Assembly: GCF_026262505.1 (NCBI RefSeq) | Contig: NC_067205.1 | Location: 24,027,585-24,091,584 of the forward strand | Length of the DNA stretch: 64,000 nt | Origin: Trichomonas vaginalis G3 | Taxonomy: Eukaryota; Parabasalia; Trichomonadida; Trichomonadidae | Direction of reading: 5' to 3' | Shown here: positions 1-11,000 of the stretch, one piece after another | Layout: each line of letters begins with the position of its first letter | Numbering within the stretch: position 1 is the first letter of the stretch | Position numbers and translations under genes: made by a program | The notes under the pieces: generated by a model | Told to the model about the DNA's origin: nothing | Seen by the model: only the letters and a program-made list of their open reading frames with translations | The model's database searches: none

Positions 1-855
1 TCTTCTTGTTTCCTGTTCTGTTTTCCCTTTCACCGGAATGCAATATAAATATCTAGTGTTAATGTTAATGGCAAATAAATAAGTAACGTTTCCTTTTGAA
101 TATTCCAGATGATCAATTTCGTATGAATATGGATATGGAGCAAATGAAGGTCGACTAAATTTTTCCTTTAATGGTTGAATTTTCGGGTCAATTGGTTTAT
201 TTAATATCTTGAAATCCTTTTTAAAATCTTTTTGCTTCTTAAATGTTTGAAATGGATATAATAAAGTGAATGATGAAGGATTAACTGAAGGAGGAGGAGG
301 TACTGTCGTTGGAGGTTTTGGTGTTGTAAGTGGTTTAATTTTATCTGCTTTGATTTTGGATTTCATTCCTTCCTTCATTAATTCTGGATGTATTTTATTC
401 ATTTGTTTTAAATATGCTGTATATAAAGGTTTGATATACTTTCCCGCTTCGAGTTTATGTTGAAGGATGAATTCCAAAAGTTGATCTTCATTTAAAAGTC
501 GGGCTGAATATGGTTTAACTAATGAATCATAAATTAAAGCTTGTGCATCATTTATAGTCTGAAGGACCTGGGTGTTTTGTTCCTTTGGTTTTTGTGGCTC
601 AGGATTATATAAATTATATAATTCATCAATATCTTCTTCTGTTAATACTTTATTTTTGAAATCTTTCAACTGTTTAAGCTGTGATTTAGTTTTTCCCTTT
701 ATATATTCATTATTTTTAATTTTGTCTTTAATTTCAGAAATTATTTTATTATGATATTTCAAAATTTCATTTTTATAATATGGATAATAATATTCCATAT
801 CATCACCCGTTATATTATTATTATATTTTTGGAGATATGCTTTTAAATCATAATA
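1..855 (-). mobile_element. Polinton integrase-like region, cut by window edge
   Basis: A long open stretch reads leftward to position 1 without ending. Its first half is lysine-rich, then comes a proline-rich patch (TTPKPPTTVPPPP). After that is a segment resembling the start of a retroviral-type (rve) integrase core, YEIDHLEYSKGNVTYLFAIN, where the Asp of EIDH would be the first catalytic acid. Its place immediately downstream of the polymerase fits a Maverick integrase. The remaining catalytic residues would lie off the window, so the family call rests on one motif and on context. This is part of a broken element. Confidence 0.6.
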
Positions 856-1017
856 ATTAAAAATTTTTGATTAAGTACTAAATCAGCAATTAAAATTTTT
901 AAATCTGTGTTATTCATTTATATAAAAATAAAATCAATGTTTTAAGGGTGCCCACCTCTTTGATCAAGAATCAAAACCATCATTAACGGTTCCTTTTGTC
1001 TCTTCTGTGGTATTTTA

Positions 1018-4000
1018 TTAAATAAATGGCATACAACATCCATTTTCACAACATACAGCCTTAGTGTGTGCTCCTGTTAATGCAGTCTTACCAATTGTTA
1101 AGCGAGTCATTGACCCATTTTTAAGTTGTAAATTAATATTCTGACCATCAAATATCAATTTATCATTTATTATATCCAAATAATTTTTAGGTGTTAATTG
1201 TTTATTTTGTCGTAAACTAACACCTTTCATTTTTTGTGCAATCTTTTTAAAATCACTTCCATCAATTGAACCATTGAATGATGTATAACACTTAGGACAT
1301 AAAGCAACCATGTTATCACCTTGTTTCTCAATTGCTAAACCCAATAACTTCTTCTCATGTGCTTTTTCTTCAGCTTTATTCTTTAATTTAGGTTTAAATT
1401 TCTCATCAAAACAGAAGAAATCAAAAGGTGCGAATTTGAAAATGTTTTTATCATAAAATTGTTTATCGGTAACAATTGCTTGAAATGCTTGAGTGTTAGG
1501 AAGATTTGGGTCGCCAGCGATTGCCCAATAAGATGAATCAGTATCACCTTCAATGAAATGAAAACGATTAACATCCATGCATTTATACATAAAATCATAA
1601 ATGAAAACCAAATACCAGTATTTAGCATTATCTAAAGTGAAGAATGCCTCTTGTAAACATGTATCACATCTATAAAATCTATCTTTGAGCATCAGTTGAT
1701 ATGTATCTTCACCTATTTCTCTTATGTTTTTAAACTTATTTGACATACATGCAACGCGAGCCTTCTGTGCATTCATTATTTTAGTCTTTGCGTAATTTTG
1801 TGTATTCATTGCATCGTAACCATATGATCCATTAAGTGAAATCTTGCAAAATAAACTTTTTCCTTTATTTCCTTCTAATTCAGCCTTTTGTCTTTCGTTC
1901 ATAAATTTGTTCGCAAATTCATTAAAACAAGTGTTTTTCGTAAATGTTAAAATTGATTGAATGTCATCAATGATAAAATGAAATCTGTCTATTAGATACC
2001 AAAGATAATAAGAAGAAAATGGTTGATATTGGTTGTGTGTTGATGCTAACTGAGTTAATTTCCTCTGTTTCTGGTCAACTGGTAAATTGTTTGATTTCAT
2101 GTAATTATACATAAAACTGCCAATTGTTTTTTCATCTGTGATAATATCTAAGTTTCTTATTATCGGTAAAAAGTTTATGTAATCATTAATGTATTTTTCA
2201 TCAATATGACCCTTTACTTCAGCCACGAATAAAGTATTTTTCTTCTTAATTATTCCCAGTGCTTTTGCTTTCTTTGTTGCTGTATCACAAATGATAACAC
2301 CATTCAATCTTCCCGGCATATACATTTTATGGTCAGTATATTGAATGAAATCATGAGGATTAGATGAAAATGATGAAGGATATAATGAATTAAAGTCAAC
2401 TCCAACGAAATGAGTCATAATGTTGGTGGTGTCCTCATTTGATACAGTTTTAGTTTCTGGATTATATGAAAGTTTATTAATGTGCGTGATTCCTTTAAGA
2501 TTAACACGATGTTGAACATTTGATAGACCACCAGTAATTCCATTACGGAGAATGTGATAAGCTTCAACTGAATCTAAAGTCATTGGTAAATTATTTTTTA
2601 ATGCATAATTTCTTAAATTGATTCTTAAACGTTGAACATCTTCATCTTTATTTGATTTTACGACATTGCAATAACAACACATTAACTGACAATTTTCTTT
2701 GGTATGTGGTTTTTCATTATCTATTCTATCCAATGTTGGTTTATTTGCATATGTAAACGCTTTACCACACATTTTGCATTTAGATGAAAGGATTAAATCG
2801 TGATAGTATTGATAGTCATCCATTGAAACATTGTTTTTAGTATCCCTTTCGCTTTTTCATCTTGTTTCTTATATGATTCAATTTTATATTTCCAATACTT
2901 TTTTGTTAATTCAAAACTTGATTCCACATTTTCTTCTTCTGGATATGTTTCGTTAGGATTGAAGTTCTTATATGCTAACGCGTAACGAATCATTGATGCA
3001 TTCGATGATAAAGAAAGATTATGAAGCATGTCAATTTTATAAACAAATGTTTCTTCGATAATTTTATCAATTGGGTCAATCATAATTTCAACATCTTTAT
3101 TGCAATAATGAATAAAATATTCTAATCTATTCTTAAAGTTTTTAGCATCATTGAGATATATTTGATAATCTGAATCGGATATTGTTTCTTGTGTTAATGC
3201 TGAATAAAATGAATCTTGAGTGAATGGTTCCTTTTTATATAATTCATCTTCGTAATTCTCCCATGTGATGAATTGATAAGGGAAAAAGGATTTAACACGT
3301 GATTTATTGTTTCCGAAATCTTGAGTGAATTGGTCTAATGTTCCACCCGCTATATAATTTCTGATGTCAATAAATCTTAATTCATATGGACAGTTTGTTT
3401 TCTTTACTATGACTTGCTTAAATTGAGAAGAAGAACCCAGCATTGATTTTATCTTCCATTTTGCAGTATTTAAATCACGAAGAATTAAATTTAAATCAAA
3501 CTTTCCTGAATTAAAACCAATGATATTCACTTTATTAAATTCTTCATCTAAAAGCTCTTTCATTGCTTCCTTTTGTTTCTCATTTAATGTATTCATTAAT
3601 TCTTCATATTGTTCAATATTTGATTTAGCAACTAATGAACAGGTTGAAAATAAAAACTCAATCCAATCAGAAATAAAAGAATCACTCGAAGTTAAGCAAA
3701 AATTCCTCGTATATGTTTTATCATTTAATTTAACCGTTGATGATACCATGAATGGTTTTAAGTAAGCGTTTAAAGTTGCACACTCAGAAAGTTGTAATTC
3801 TTCTTTAGTCTCTAATGTTTCGAAGTCAAAAGTAATATAATATCTTGTTGGTTTATAATATTCCTGCAAATTATGTGCTAATAGCCATTGATATATCTTC
3901 TGTTTCGTAATATGTGGTGCATATGGTTGTTGTGTGTTTTGCAATTGAACGTCTTGAATTAATCTTCCATTATTTTCTTTACATTTCTCACAATGTTTTA

Positions 4001-4460
4001 AAAATCTTCTTTGGTTTTTCCTTTCTGGATCATCACGGATAGAATATACTTCTTCTTTGCAAAAGGGGCAAACTTTATATCCTGTGAGTGCTTCAACGTC
4101 TGTTATTCTGTCAGCGTGAAGTTTTCCACATGGACTCTGTGTTAATAAAATATTTACTGTTTCAAATTCTGGATCTATCATTATTGAATCCACTAATGGA
4201 AAGTCTACCTTGTTAATGTCTACGTCTTCTGGTTGAGGATCACAATAATAGAAATCAATATTAACATTTAACATTCTTGCTAACCTCTCACTTTCTGATG
4301 AAATGTCAAATCCTTCATATGCATCTATGGCTTCATTTAAATAACTTCTACGAGTTTTAGGATTAACACCATCAGGAATGTTATAGAAGCGTTTAAATAA
4401 CCTTCTACCTTCGGCTCTTATTTGATTATCATTCATTTTAGCTGTTCCATTTTTGTTCAT
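1018..4460 (-). mobile_element. Polinton protein-primed family B DNA polymerase region
   Basis: The part toward 4460 carries 3'-5' exonuclease signatures: YYITFDFETLE (Exo I), IGFNSGKFDLNL (Exo II) and HYCNKDVEIM (Exo III). The part toward 1018 carries polymerase motifs: DFNSLYPSS (motif A), KISLNGSYGY (motif B) and EGDTDSSYW (motif C). Together these identify a family B polymerase of the protein-primed, Polinton type. Between them, at about 2640-2780, is a Cys/His cluster resembling an HNH nuclease or zinc-binding fold (CKMCG, then LDRIDN, PHTKENCQL, CCYCN). The region is spread over more than one frame and is treated as broken. In Polintons this enzyme replicates the element itself. Confidence 0.88.
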
Positions 4461-4716
4461 TTATGTAAGAATAAAAATTAAAAAATAAATAAAAATAAAG
4501 TTTATTTTTTTAAAGTCCGAGACTCAGAGAGCCCAGGGCTAAAGTCCATAAAATGAATTAAGAACACATAAATTTTTATCATCTGCGACGTGACGAATAC
4601 ATTTTAATTTACTCAAGAATGCGTACCCTGATACATTAAATCTAATTCCTGTCTTATTTAATTTCACAACTTTGAAAAGGAATGTATGAATAGCTATAAA
4701 ATGATGAGATGATGTT

Positions 4717-5673
4717 TTATGGGTTGCTTCCATTTTTTCTGAAATAAATGAATAAATATAATGCATACGTTTTCATATCTTTTATATTCTTAATAACGAA
4801 TGGTATAGACCTTTCAACTTCGTCTTCCTTCGGTGCTGTTCTTTCATATGAAACATTATTGGTATCTTCAATAATGAAACCACAATCACATAAAATTTTA
4901 TAGGTTCCAATTGTTTCTTTTGATATTTTATCTAACAAATCAAAAACTTTATCAACACCTGTACATTTATTTAAATAATAATTTGTGTAAATATCATGGT
5001 CTTCTTTCTTAATCGTATTTGTTGCATATGTTACATTTTTCAGTGCTTTTTTGAATTTTTCAGAATCAAGAGGAGGTGAAAGTAATATACATGGATAATC
5101 TCCATCGTCAATAAATTGTAACTTATGTTTATGAATAAATTTTGTGCCTTCTTCTGAAAGTGTTTCGTCAATATCACCATCTAATAAATTTTTAGTAGAT
5201 TCCAAAAAGTAATTTTTATATCTTTCCTCATGTGATTTTTGAACTTCTGATTCTGAAGCTGGGATATTCATTAAACCCTCTACTTCATTCTCAGCATTTC
5301 TCAATTCCTTAATTTTTTCATCTATTTCATTTCTTAATTGTTCCAATTTCTCAATCTCATCGTTATAATATTCATCTTGTTTAATTTTTTCTTCAAAATA
5401 TTCAGGGGGTGTTTCAAGGCTCTCTGAGCCCAGGTCCTCTGGACCATAAAGAGGAATATTCTCCTGTTTTTCAACTTTTTTGGGATATAAATATCTCATT
5501 ATAGCCTTTTTAGTAATTGGTCCGTTATATTTAAATTCATTCAACAATCTGGAAAACTCTTTCACATTCTGCATATATGTTGGATAAGAACCGTCTCCAA
5601 AATTTTCTAAAATATTTTCTAATTCTGAATTAGTGAACTTTAAAGATTTCAATGAATTAGTTGTTATACTCAT
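4717..5673 (-). mobile_element. Polinton accessory frame, unknown function
   Basis: This 318-residue frame begins MSITTNSLKSLKFTNSELE. Around residues 85-150 it is acidic and predicted coiled-coil (a heptad-like KLEQLRNEIDEKIKEL segment). I recognise no domain. Same orientation and close spacing to the polymerase region make it part of the same element, where Polintons carry several lineage-specific genes. Just before its start the sequence is an A/T tract. A small frame at 4539-4766 overlaps its end and is probably also element debris. Confidence 0.5.
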
Positions 5674-5699
5674 TTATCATTAAATAAAAAATAAAAAAA

Positions 5700-7152
5700 T
5701 AAATTTAACTTAGTTTTAATTTTACGTAAGAAGTCAATTTTTAAATCTTGATTTATTCAAAAACGTAAGAATAAAAACTGTAAGAATCTTACATTTTTTA
5801 CTTCATATGTTAAAAAAAATGATACAAAATCGTTCAATATTGTATGAATTCTTACGTTTACAAAAAAAGTCACACAACCCGTCCACATATACTACTAATG
5901 ATGAAATAAGCGATAAATTTGAAATAACTGATAAAAGACCATGAAAATTTACTAATGACCTTTGGTTTGATGGTGCAATTACTTGTTATTCACCAATCAA
6001 ATATAAACAGAGCGAACAAAAGAAATTCCGGGACATGCATGCAAAGGCTGCTTTGTTTATTAGCATACGCTTTTCTTCTTCTTGAAATTGATTTTAATAA
6101 AAATTATTGTTTTTTGTTTCTTATGCAATGCTTTAAACAAGCTCGAAGTCCTATTAAATGTCTATATTTAGAGGGGAAAAGTGAAACTAACTCTAAATTC
6201 AACAAAAATATATATTCAATTTCAGAGTTTAAGTCTTTAAAACTTATATTCCCAAATTATTATTAGAACATAGCAGAAAGTTTGAATTGGAGACAAAATA
6301 TGTATTTGATTCAGAATCATTTTAAAAGAATTTATAGATGTAATGTTTTGGTGAAGTAAATGTTTTATGTGTCCATTTATATTGTATGAGTGGATCTCAA
6401 TTAACCGAATTTTGAATTAATATGTCTTGAAAAAAAGTTCAAATTAATTTTCCCAAATTTGTAAAAGGTTTGAAATCATAGTGATACAAACATATGCTAA
6501 ACAAATTAAATCATAAAAGATTTTTCTTTGATTCCTTGATAATAAGCAAATTTTGAAATAATAATTATATAAATTTGCTCCATTTTGAATAACATTGGTT
6601 GCCTAACTCTAACTACTTCAAGTCATCATGATAATATTATTTAAAATGCAAAATTATGTGCTAATATTATTATTTCAAAACAAATACAATTACCTTCTTA
6701 TTAACAGTAATTGATGAAGTATTAGATGTATTTAGCTGATTCATCTAATAACAAAGTATTATGCATTTTGTAAATAAATCATTTTTGGGGAAAACTTTTA
6801 TCAGGAAACTGCATTTTCGATCGTATTTTGATAATAAGTGAAATAAAATGATCACTGTCCATTGTCATATTAATACATGTTGGTCATAAATTTTACTATC
6901 AAATGGTTGATAAAGAGGATTTTTCAAAAGATATCATTGAAAAATCGATCGATAAATTTGAAAAAGAAAATTGTAAACTAATCAAAAGGATTAAAAAGAT
7001 AAAATAAAAGAATTTGTTGGGAAAATAATTTTTTGGATATTAATTCAAAAATCTAAGAAATTGATGGCAAACCCAAATTTTAGCTAAAAGTGACAGGGGA
7101 AAAAACGTTTAGTATTAAAAAAAAAGACCGATGAGAGCTTCGTTCGAAATAT
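5700..7152. other. Gene-free AT-rich spacer
   Basis: I see no coding region that I can support. The ORF at 5955-6266 has no recognisable domain, and its composition matches that of the spacer. Short CGTAAGAA-type motifs in both orientations at about 5724-5860 may mark the end of the neighbouring Polinton. Confidence 0.5.
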
Positions 7153-7214
7153 AGAGGGAACTGAGAATGCGCAACCATTCTCAGGGAATATTGGATGCTA
7201 TTCCCGTTCCCTCT
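7153..7214. repeat. Perfect three-way-junction palindrome
   Basis: The outer stem is AGAGGGAAC (7153-7161) pairing with GTTCCCTCT (7206-7214). The interior is two hairpins back to back with no unpaired base at the junction. They are TGAGAATG/CATTCTCA (7162-7183, 6-base loop) and GGGAATA/TATTCCC (7184-7205, 8-base loop). Every stem is perfectly paired, so the 62 bases would fold as a T shape in DNA or RNA. It is followed 46 bases later by the 120-bp tandem repeats. Function is unknown; it may be a structured RNA, an element end or a recombination site. Confidence 0.8.
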
Positions 7215-7260
7215 GTATGGAAAATTGAGGTTTTCAAAGGGAGTTAAAATAATATCAAAT

Positions 7261-7608
7261 TTATACTAATTTACTTCAAAATACAAAAGTATTTGACAGC
7301 TAAAATTAGTTACTTTAGCAAGCCTATCAATACCCTTTTACGATTATTGTTACTTTTTCGAAATAAAAGTAAAAACAAATTTATAATAATTTACTTCAAA
7401 ATACAAAAGTATTTGACAGCTAAAATTAGTTACTTTAGCAAGCCTATCAATACCCTTTTACGATTATTGTTACTTTTTCGAAATAAAAGTAAAAACAAAT
7501 TTATACTAATTTACTTCAAAATACAAAAGTATTTGACAGCTAAAATTAGTTACTTTAGCAAGCCTATCAATACCCTTTTACGATTATTGCTACTTTTTCG
7601 AAATAAAA
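7261..7608. repeat. Three 120-bp tandem repeats
   Basis: Copies start at 7261, 7381 and 7501 with a period of exactly 120 bases. They differ at only a few positions (for example ACTAAT/ATAAT near the start and TTGTTAC/TTGCTAC). The third copy is cut short near 7608. Because 120 is a multiple of three, one frame (7293-7637) stays open and would encode a 40-residue repeat, but that is a by-product of the period and I do not call it a gene. The near-identity implies recent amplification. Confidence 0.9.
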
Positions 7609-7706
7609 TAAATTTATTATCAAAAACCTTTTTTTAGTAAAAATAAACGAAATTTTTTACCTTATGAACTTTTGATGGAAATATGCAAATTTAAAATAAT
7701 AAAGAA

Positions 7707-7937
7707 AGCCGCGAGCGAAGCGATCGGCTTAGTTCGAAGATTTTGATTCAAATCTTTGCTGATCTGTAATTCGCGGAAGCCGCAAGCGAATCGAGCGGCT
7801 TAGGTCTAAGATTTTGATTCAAATCTTTGCTTATATTCCTTAAATTCTTTATGAAACTCGCAACAGCTCCATAAAAAATTTTAAATTCTAAACTGTCGAA
7901 ATTACCGATCGGTAATCACACCCTTCACGGGTGTGTC
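7707..7937. repeat. Cluster of short GC-rich hairpins
   Basis: Two related units lie about 78 bases apart. Each begins with a hairpin bounded by AAGCCG...CGGCTT (about 7708-7732) or AAGCCG...GCGGCTT (about 7786-7810). Each is then followed by the same short tail, GATTTTGATTCAAATCTTTG. A third perfect hairpin, CACACCC-TTCAC-GGGTGTG, sits at about 7918-7936 beside the 10-bp palindrome ACCGATCGGT. They stand out sharply from the AT-rich background. Function is unknown. Confidence 0.7.
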
Positions 7938-8169
7938 ACTTTTAGCTAAAATTACCCCTACTCGAAATTGATTTTGAGTATCCGATAATTCATAAGAATT
8001 TTATTTTGAAAAGATATTTACGATCATGAATAACATTTTTTAATGTTGAAACTCGCCGCATCTATGAATGATCAGATGTATAGCATTATAATGCTTTGAG
8101 GTTAATAAAGCACGTTAAAATTTAATTTTAAAAAAAATTGAGAAGAAATAAAACCGAAATAAAAATACT

Positions 8170-8176
8170 TCATTTT
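8170..8176 (+). promoter_or_regulatory. Trichomonad initiator, tetraspanin 1
   Basis: TCATTTT lies 14 bases before the ATG at 8190. It matches the trichomonad Inr pattern (TCA, then pyrimidine, then T/A), in which transcription starts at or next to the A. The resulting 5' leader would be under 20 nt, as is usual in this group. Confidence 0.6.
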
Positions 8177-8189
8177 AGATAAATAGAGA

Positions 8190-8891
8190 ATGAGTTGCTG
8201 CTTGTGCTTGGCAAGAACAATAATAGGATTAGTAAACTTGATCATCCTAATAGTGATGGCTGTTATCCTCTACTTCAGTTGGGATCAGATTAAACAAATC
8301 AAGATTGACGAGATCAAGAGTTCGAAGAAAGTTCTCATATTCGTCATTGTTGTTGTTGCGATAATCGCAATAACATGCATCATCGGTTTCTTCTTGTTGT
8401 GTTGTGATAGCAAGTGTTTCAGGATGACGTATGCAATATTATACTTCATCATCGTCATCGCTGAGATCGTTTTAGTCTACTTCACAGTCAAAGCATTCCC
8501 AAAGATTATCGATGACACAGAAGATTGGTGGAACGAGAACAAAGGGAAACAAAGTGTCAAAGATATTGAATCAGACTTAGAATGCTGTGGATTCAAGACG
8601 GCATACAACGCAGCCGAGATGGCAAACTGCGGATATCAACAAAACAATACATCAAACTCGACTGATAATAACATAACAGATACAAACTCAACTGAGAATA
8701 ACACAACAGGAAACGTACAAACTTGTTATAACAAGATTGATGAAAACTTGAACAAGTCGAAGAAAGGCTTGAAGATTGCAGGAATCGTCGTCATCGTTGT
8801 TCAAGCACTCCTCCTCATCTACTCAATCTGGTATGGCTGCTGCTACAAACGCCACAAGAAAGACAAAAGCAGTTCAACATCTTCTTCATAA
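8190..8891 (+). CDS. Tetraspanin-like membrane protein
   Basis: The 233-residue protein has the tetraspanin plan. TM1 is at about residues 10-30, TM2 at 47-71 and TM3 at 80-101. A large outer loop (about 102-193) contains the hallmark CCG in ECCGF (132-134) plus further cysteines, and TM4 is at about 194-215. A cysteine-rich juxtamembrane start (MSCCLC) and a CC after TM4 are likely palmitoylation sites. The tail is KDKSSSTSSS. The outer loop has an Asn/Thr-rich stretch (about 151-173) with several N-glycosylation sequons; the paralogue at 16886 lacks it. Trichomonad tetraspanins act at the cell surface in adhesion and vesicles; the exact role here is inferred from family. Confidence 0.9.
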   Translation: MSCCLCLARTIIGLVNLIILIVMAVILYFSWDQIKQIKIDEIKSSKKVLIFVIVVVAIIAITCIIGFFLLCCDSKCFRMTYAILYFIIVIAEIVLVYFTVKAFPKIIDDTEDWWNENKGKQSVKDIESDLECCGFKTAYNAAEMANCGYQQNNTSNSTDNNITDTNSTENNTTGNVQTCYNKIDENLNKSKKGLKIAGIVVIVVQALLLIYSIWYGCCYKRHKKDKSSSTSSS

Positions 8892-9165
8892 TTAACTCAG
8901 ATGAGTTAATGTATTTATTAAATATTATATTTAAGAAAAAAAAAAGATTTGATTTTTCATTATTGATTCGGAGAATTCCAATGTATAAGGAATCAAATCA
9001 ATAAAATAGTAACCCAAATAGCATGAAAATTTTAATAATTGAGAAATAACTAATATGTCTAGTTATATAGCACTTAATTTTGTTGTAATGAAATATTTAT
9101 ATTGCACCTTCACATGGATAAATTCCCATAAATTTTATATCATTTTCGAATGAATATATCAAATC
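8736..9165. repeat. Segmental duplication, copy 1
   Basis: The 3' end of the tetraspanin gene and its downstream flank are repeated, with scattered differences, at about 14047-14470. The flank of copy 1 also holds a decayed minus-strand tail of the Pmp-like protein seen in copy 2: at 9000-9160 the complement reads FENDIKFMGIYPCEGAI before a stop codon. So the ancestral unit was a tetraspanin gene facing a Pmp-like gene. Confidence 0.85.
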
Positions 9166-10040
9166 ACACTCAATAAATTTGGATTATTAATAATGTTAAT
9201 TGATGTTTTGACTTGTATGTATTGATTTAAGATATATTCCAGCATAAATTGCATATATTTACTGAAAAAATTCCATAAAGAAGATCTGGATTTTTGACTT
9301 TGTCTTTGGGGGGCGAGCTTGCGAGCCCCAAAAAAAGAAAAAACCGTAACGGTGAGCTCACATTTCGGCATAGTTTAAGTCTAGGTTTTGCATTTTAAAA
9401 TGTTTGTTACCTTATCTTCTTTCAAAAAGTGGCAAAAATTTGTTTGAAATTTGAAAAAGATATTTTTATTTGCATAAATGACATTCAACTAAGCTGTAGC
9501 ATGATTCTTTTGCATGCTCTAGTTTTTTTCTCAGTTCAATCTCCTTCCATACTCTTGCTTTTACCAGTAAGATCGCACCAAAATTCTCAAAATTTAAGAT
9601 CTCCAAATTTTATGTCCAACTCCAATTATCAAACGCCCTCATTAACGCCACTCATAGCCATCTTTCATGCATGAGAAATTGTTATGAGAAGATTTTTTAC
9701 GGCTAATTATCTGATTCAATTCAGATCAATACTCAAAGCCCCATTATTTATTTATAAATCCTTGTTTGTCGCCTATGCGAATAAAAATTCTTTTTATATT
9801 TTAAACAATTTTTTTCACTTTGGAAGGAGAAAGGTGACTAACATTTTAAAAATGCAAAAACCAACTAAACTATTCCAAAATATTATCTTCAATAGCAAAC
9901 AATAATCCGTACAAGCATATTATATACACCTCCGTGGTGAGTTATAGTTTTTGGTGCATCTAATTTGTGCTTATCTCTTACTTGTGATGTAAACTTCTCA
10001 AAATTTGATGTAGGCAAGACGATAAGTATTTTTTGATAAC
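9166..10040. other. Gene-free spacer with one GC-rich hairpin
   Basis: I find no supportable gene; the short ORFs at 9429-9674 and 9684-9905 lack domains. A GC-rich inverted repeat (TTTGGGG...CCCCAAA around GCGAGC-TT-GCGAGC) lies at about 9306-9333. Confidence 0.5.
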
Positions 10041-11000
10041 ATGTCAAGTTTTGAGCAATCAAGAAATGAAATTGGATGCGTTTTTAGGGACATTAAGCCA
10101 ATTGAAGTATTTGAATACCCAAATCAAGCATCTAAAATCATTTGGAGTGTAAATTCCAATAATATTTTACAAATATCTTCACAAATTATAGAATTCATTA
10201 CAAATAACAAAATATCTATTCAAATGTCGCTTCGCTTGATTGATGGTATTTCACTTGTTCGTGTTAAAGATATTAAAATATTAACAGAACTTTACCAAAA
10301 GATATTAAACGAATTTTCATGCATCATCAAACCAAACAATGAGAAATTGGCTACGCTTCTACACTATAAAGGTTTCAAATTTGAAAACTTCGAACCTAAA
10401 ATGAAAGAAGAAGAAATTATGAATTTATATTCAACAGAATCTCCTTTATACTATATTGCATGGGATAAAGTCGATGATCTTAAATCTAAATTCCCAAATC
10501 TTGATATTAATAATGTAATAGATCATAAAATCATTCCACTTGATTGTGCAATTAAATATGGATCAGAACTGTGCTTCAATTTCTTTAAAAATTTAGGTGC
10601 TGAATACACTAATGAATCGGAAAAATATGCAGTTCAAGGCGGAAATGAGAACATTTTTATGCAAATGATAGAAGATGGCAAATCATTTAATAACATGATT
10701 AGTACAGCATTGGATTATCGGAACTATGAAATTGCTGAATATCTTAAATCAAATTTTGCACAAACTCCAGATTCAATAGCAGAAAGCATGTATTTCGTAA
10801 ATTATGACGTTGCATCTTATTTACTTACTAATGGAGAAGATATTAACAAATGTTATATTCTCTTTCTTTTCCTATTTAACATTGATTTATTGGATTCTCT
10901 TTCTTTTCATATTTATCATTGTTTGATATTATTCTCTTTCTTTTCCTATTTAACATTGATTTATTGGATTCTCTTTCTTTTCATATTTATCATTATTTGA
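10041..11000 (+). pseudogene. DUF3447-type ankyrin protein, invaded by minisatellite
   Basis: From the ATG at 10041 (MSSFEQSRNEIGC) about 270 residues look like a trichomonad ankyrin protein. An N-terminal helical region is followed by degenerate ankyrin units such as YYIAWDKVDDLKSKFPNLDI, IPLDCAIKYGSELCFNFFKN and SYLLTNGEDIN. At about 10857 the sequence becomes a 37-bp minisatellite and the frame then reads only Phe/Leu/Ile-rich low complexity to 11000. Further single ankyrin units surface downstream at about 11495-11590, 11930-12030 and 13300-13385. No trichomonad intron signals (GTAYGT, ACTAACACACAG) are seen at the junctions. Most likely it is a disrupted gene, although the early part could still be translated. 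Confidence 0.75.

Larger units (their letters stand above)
1..5690 (-). mobile_element. Partial Polinton/Maverick element (fossil)
   Basis: All recognisable frames here point leftward and have Polinton parts: an accessory frame (about 4717-5673), a protein-primed family B DNA polymerase region (about 1018-4460) and a retroviral-type integrase-like region running off the left edge (1 to about 855). The right boundary is uncertain; the last frame stops at 5673 and I could not identify a terminal inverted repeat. Short repeated motifs of the form CGTAAGAA occur at about 5724-5860 just outside it. The copy looks broken, with a few breaks, but long frames are still open, so the decay appears modest. 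The other end and the capsid and packaging genes, if any, lie outside the window. Confidence 0.82.

Noticed and set aside
4512-5450. Similar GGCTCTCTGAGCCCAGG-like words at about 4520 and 5420
   Set aside because: Too short and partly in a coding frame; no larger repeat could be aligned around them.
5955-6266. 103-codon ORF in the spacer after the Polinton
   Set aside because: No domain and spacer-like base use; nothing supports coding.
7293-7637. 114-codon ORF over the tandem repeats
   Set aside because: It stays open only because the period is 120 bases; composition is that of spacer DNA and no initiator precedes it.
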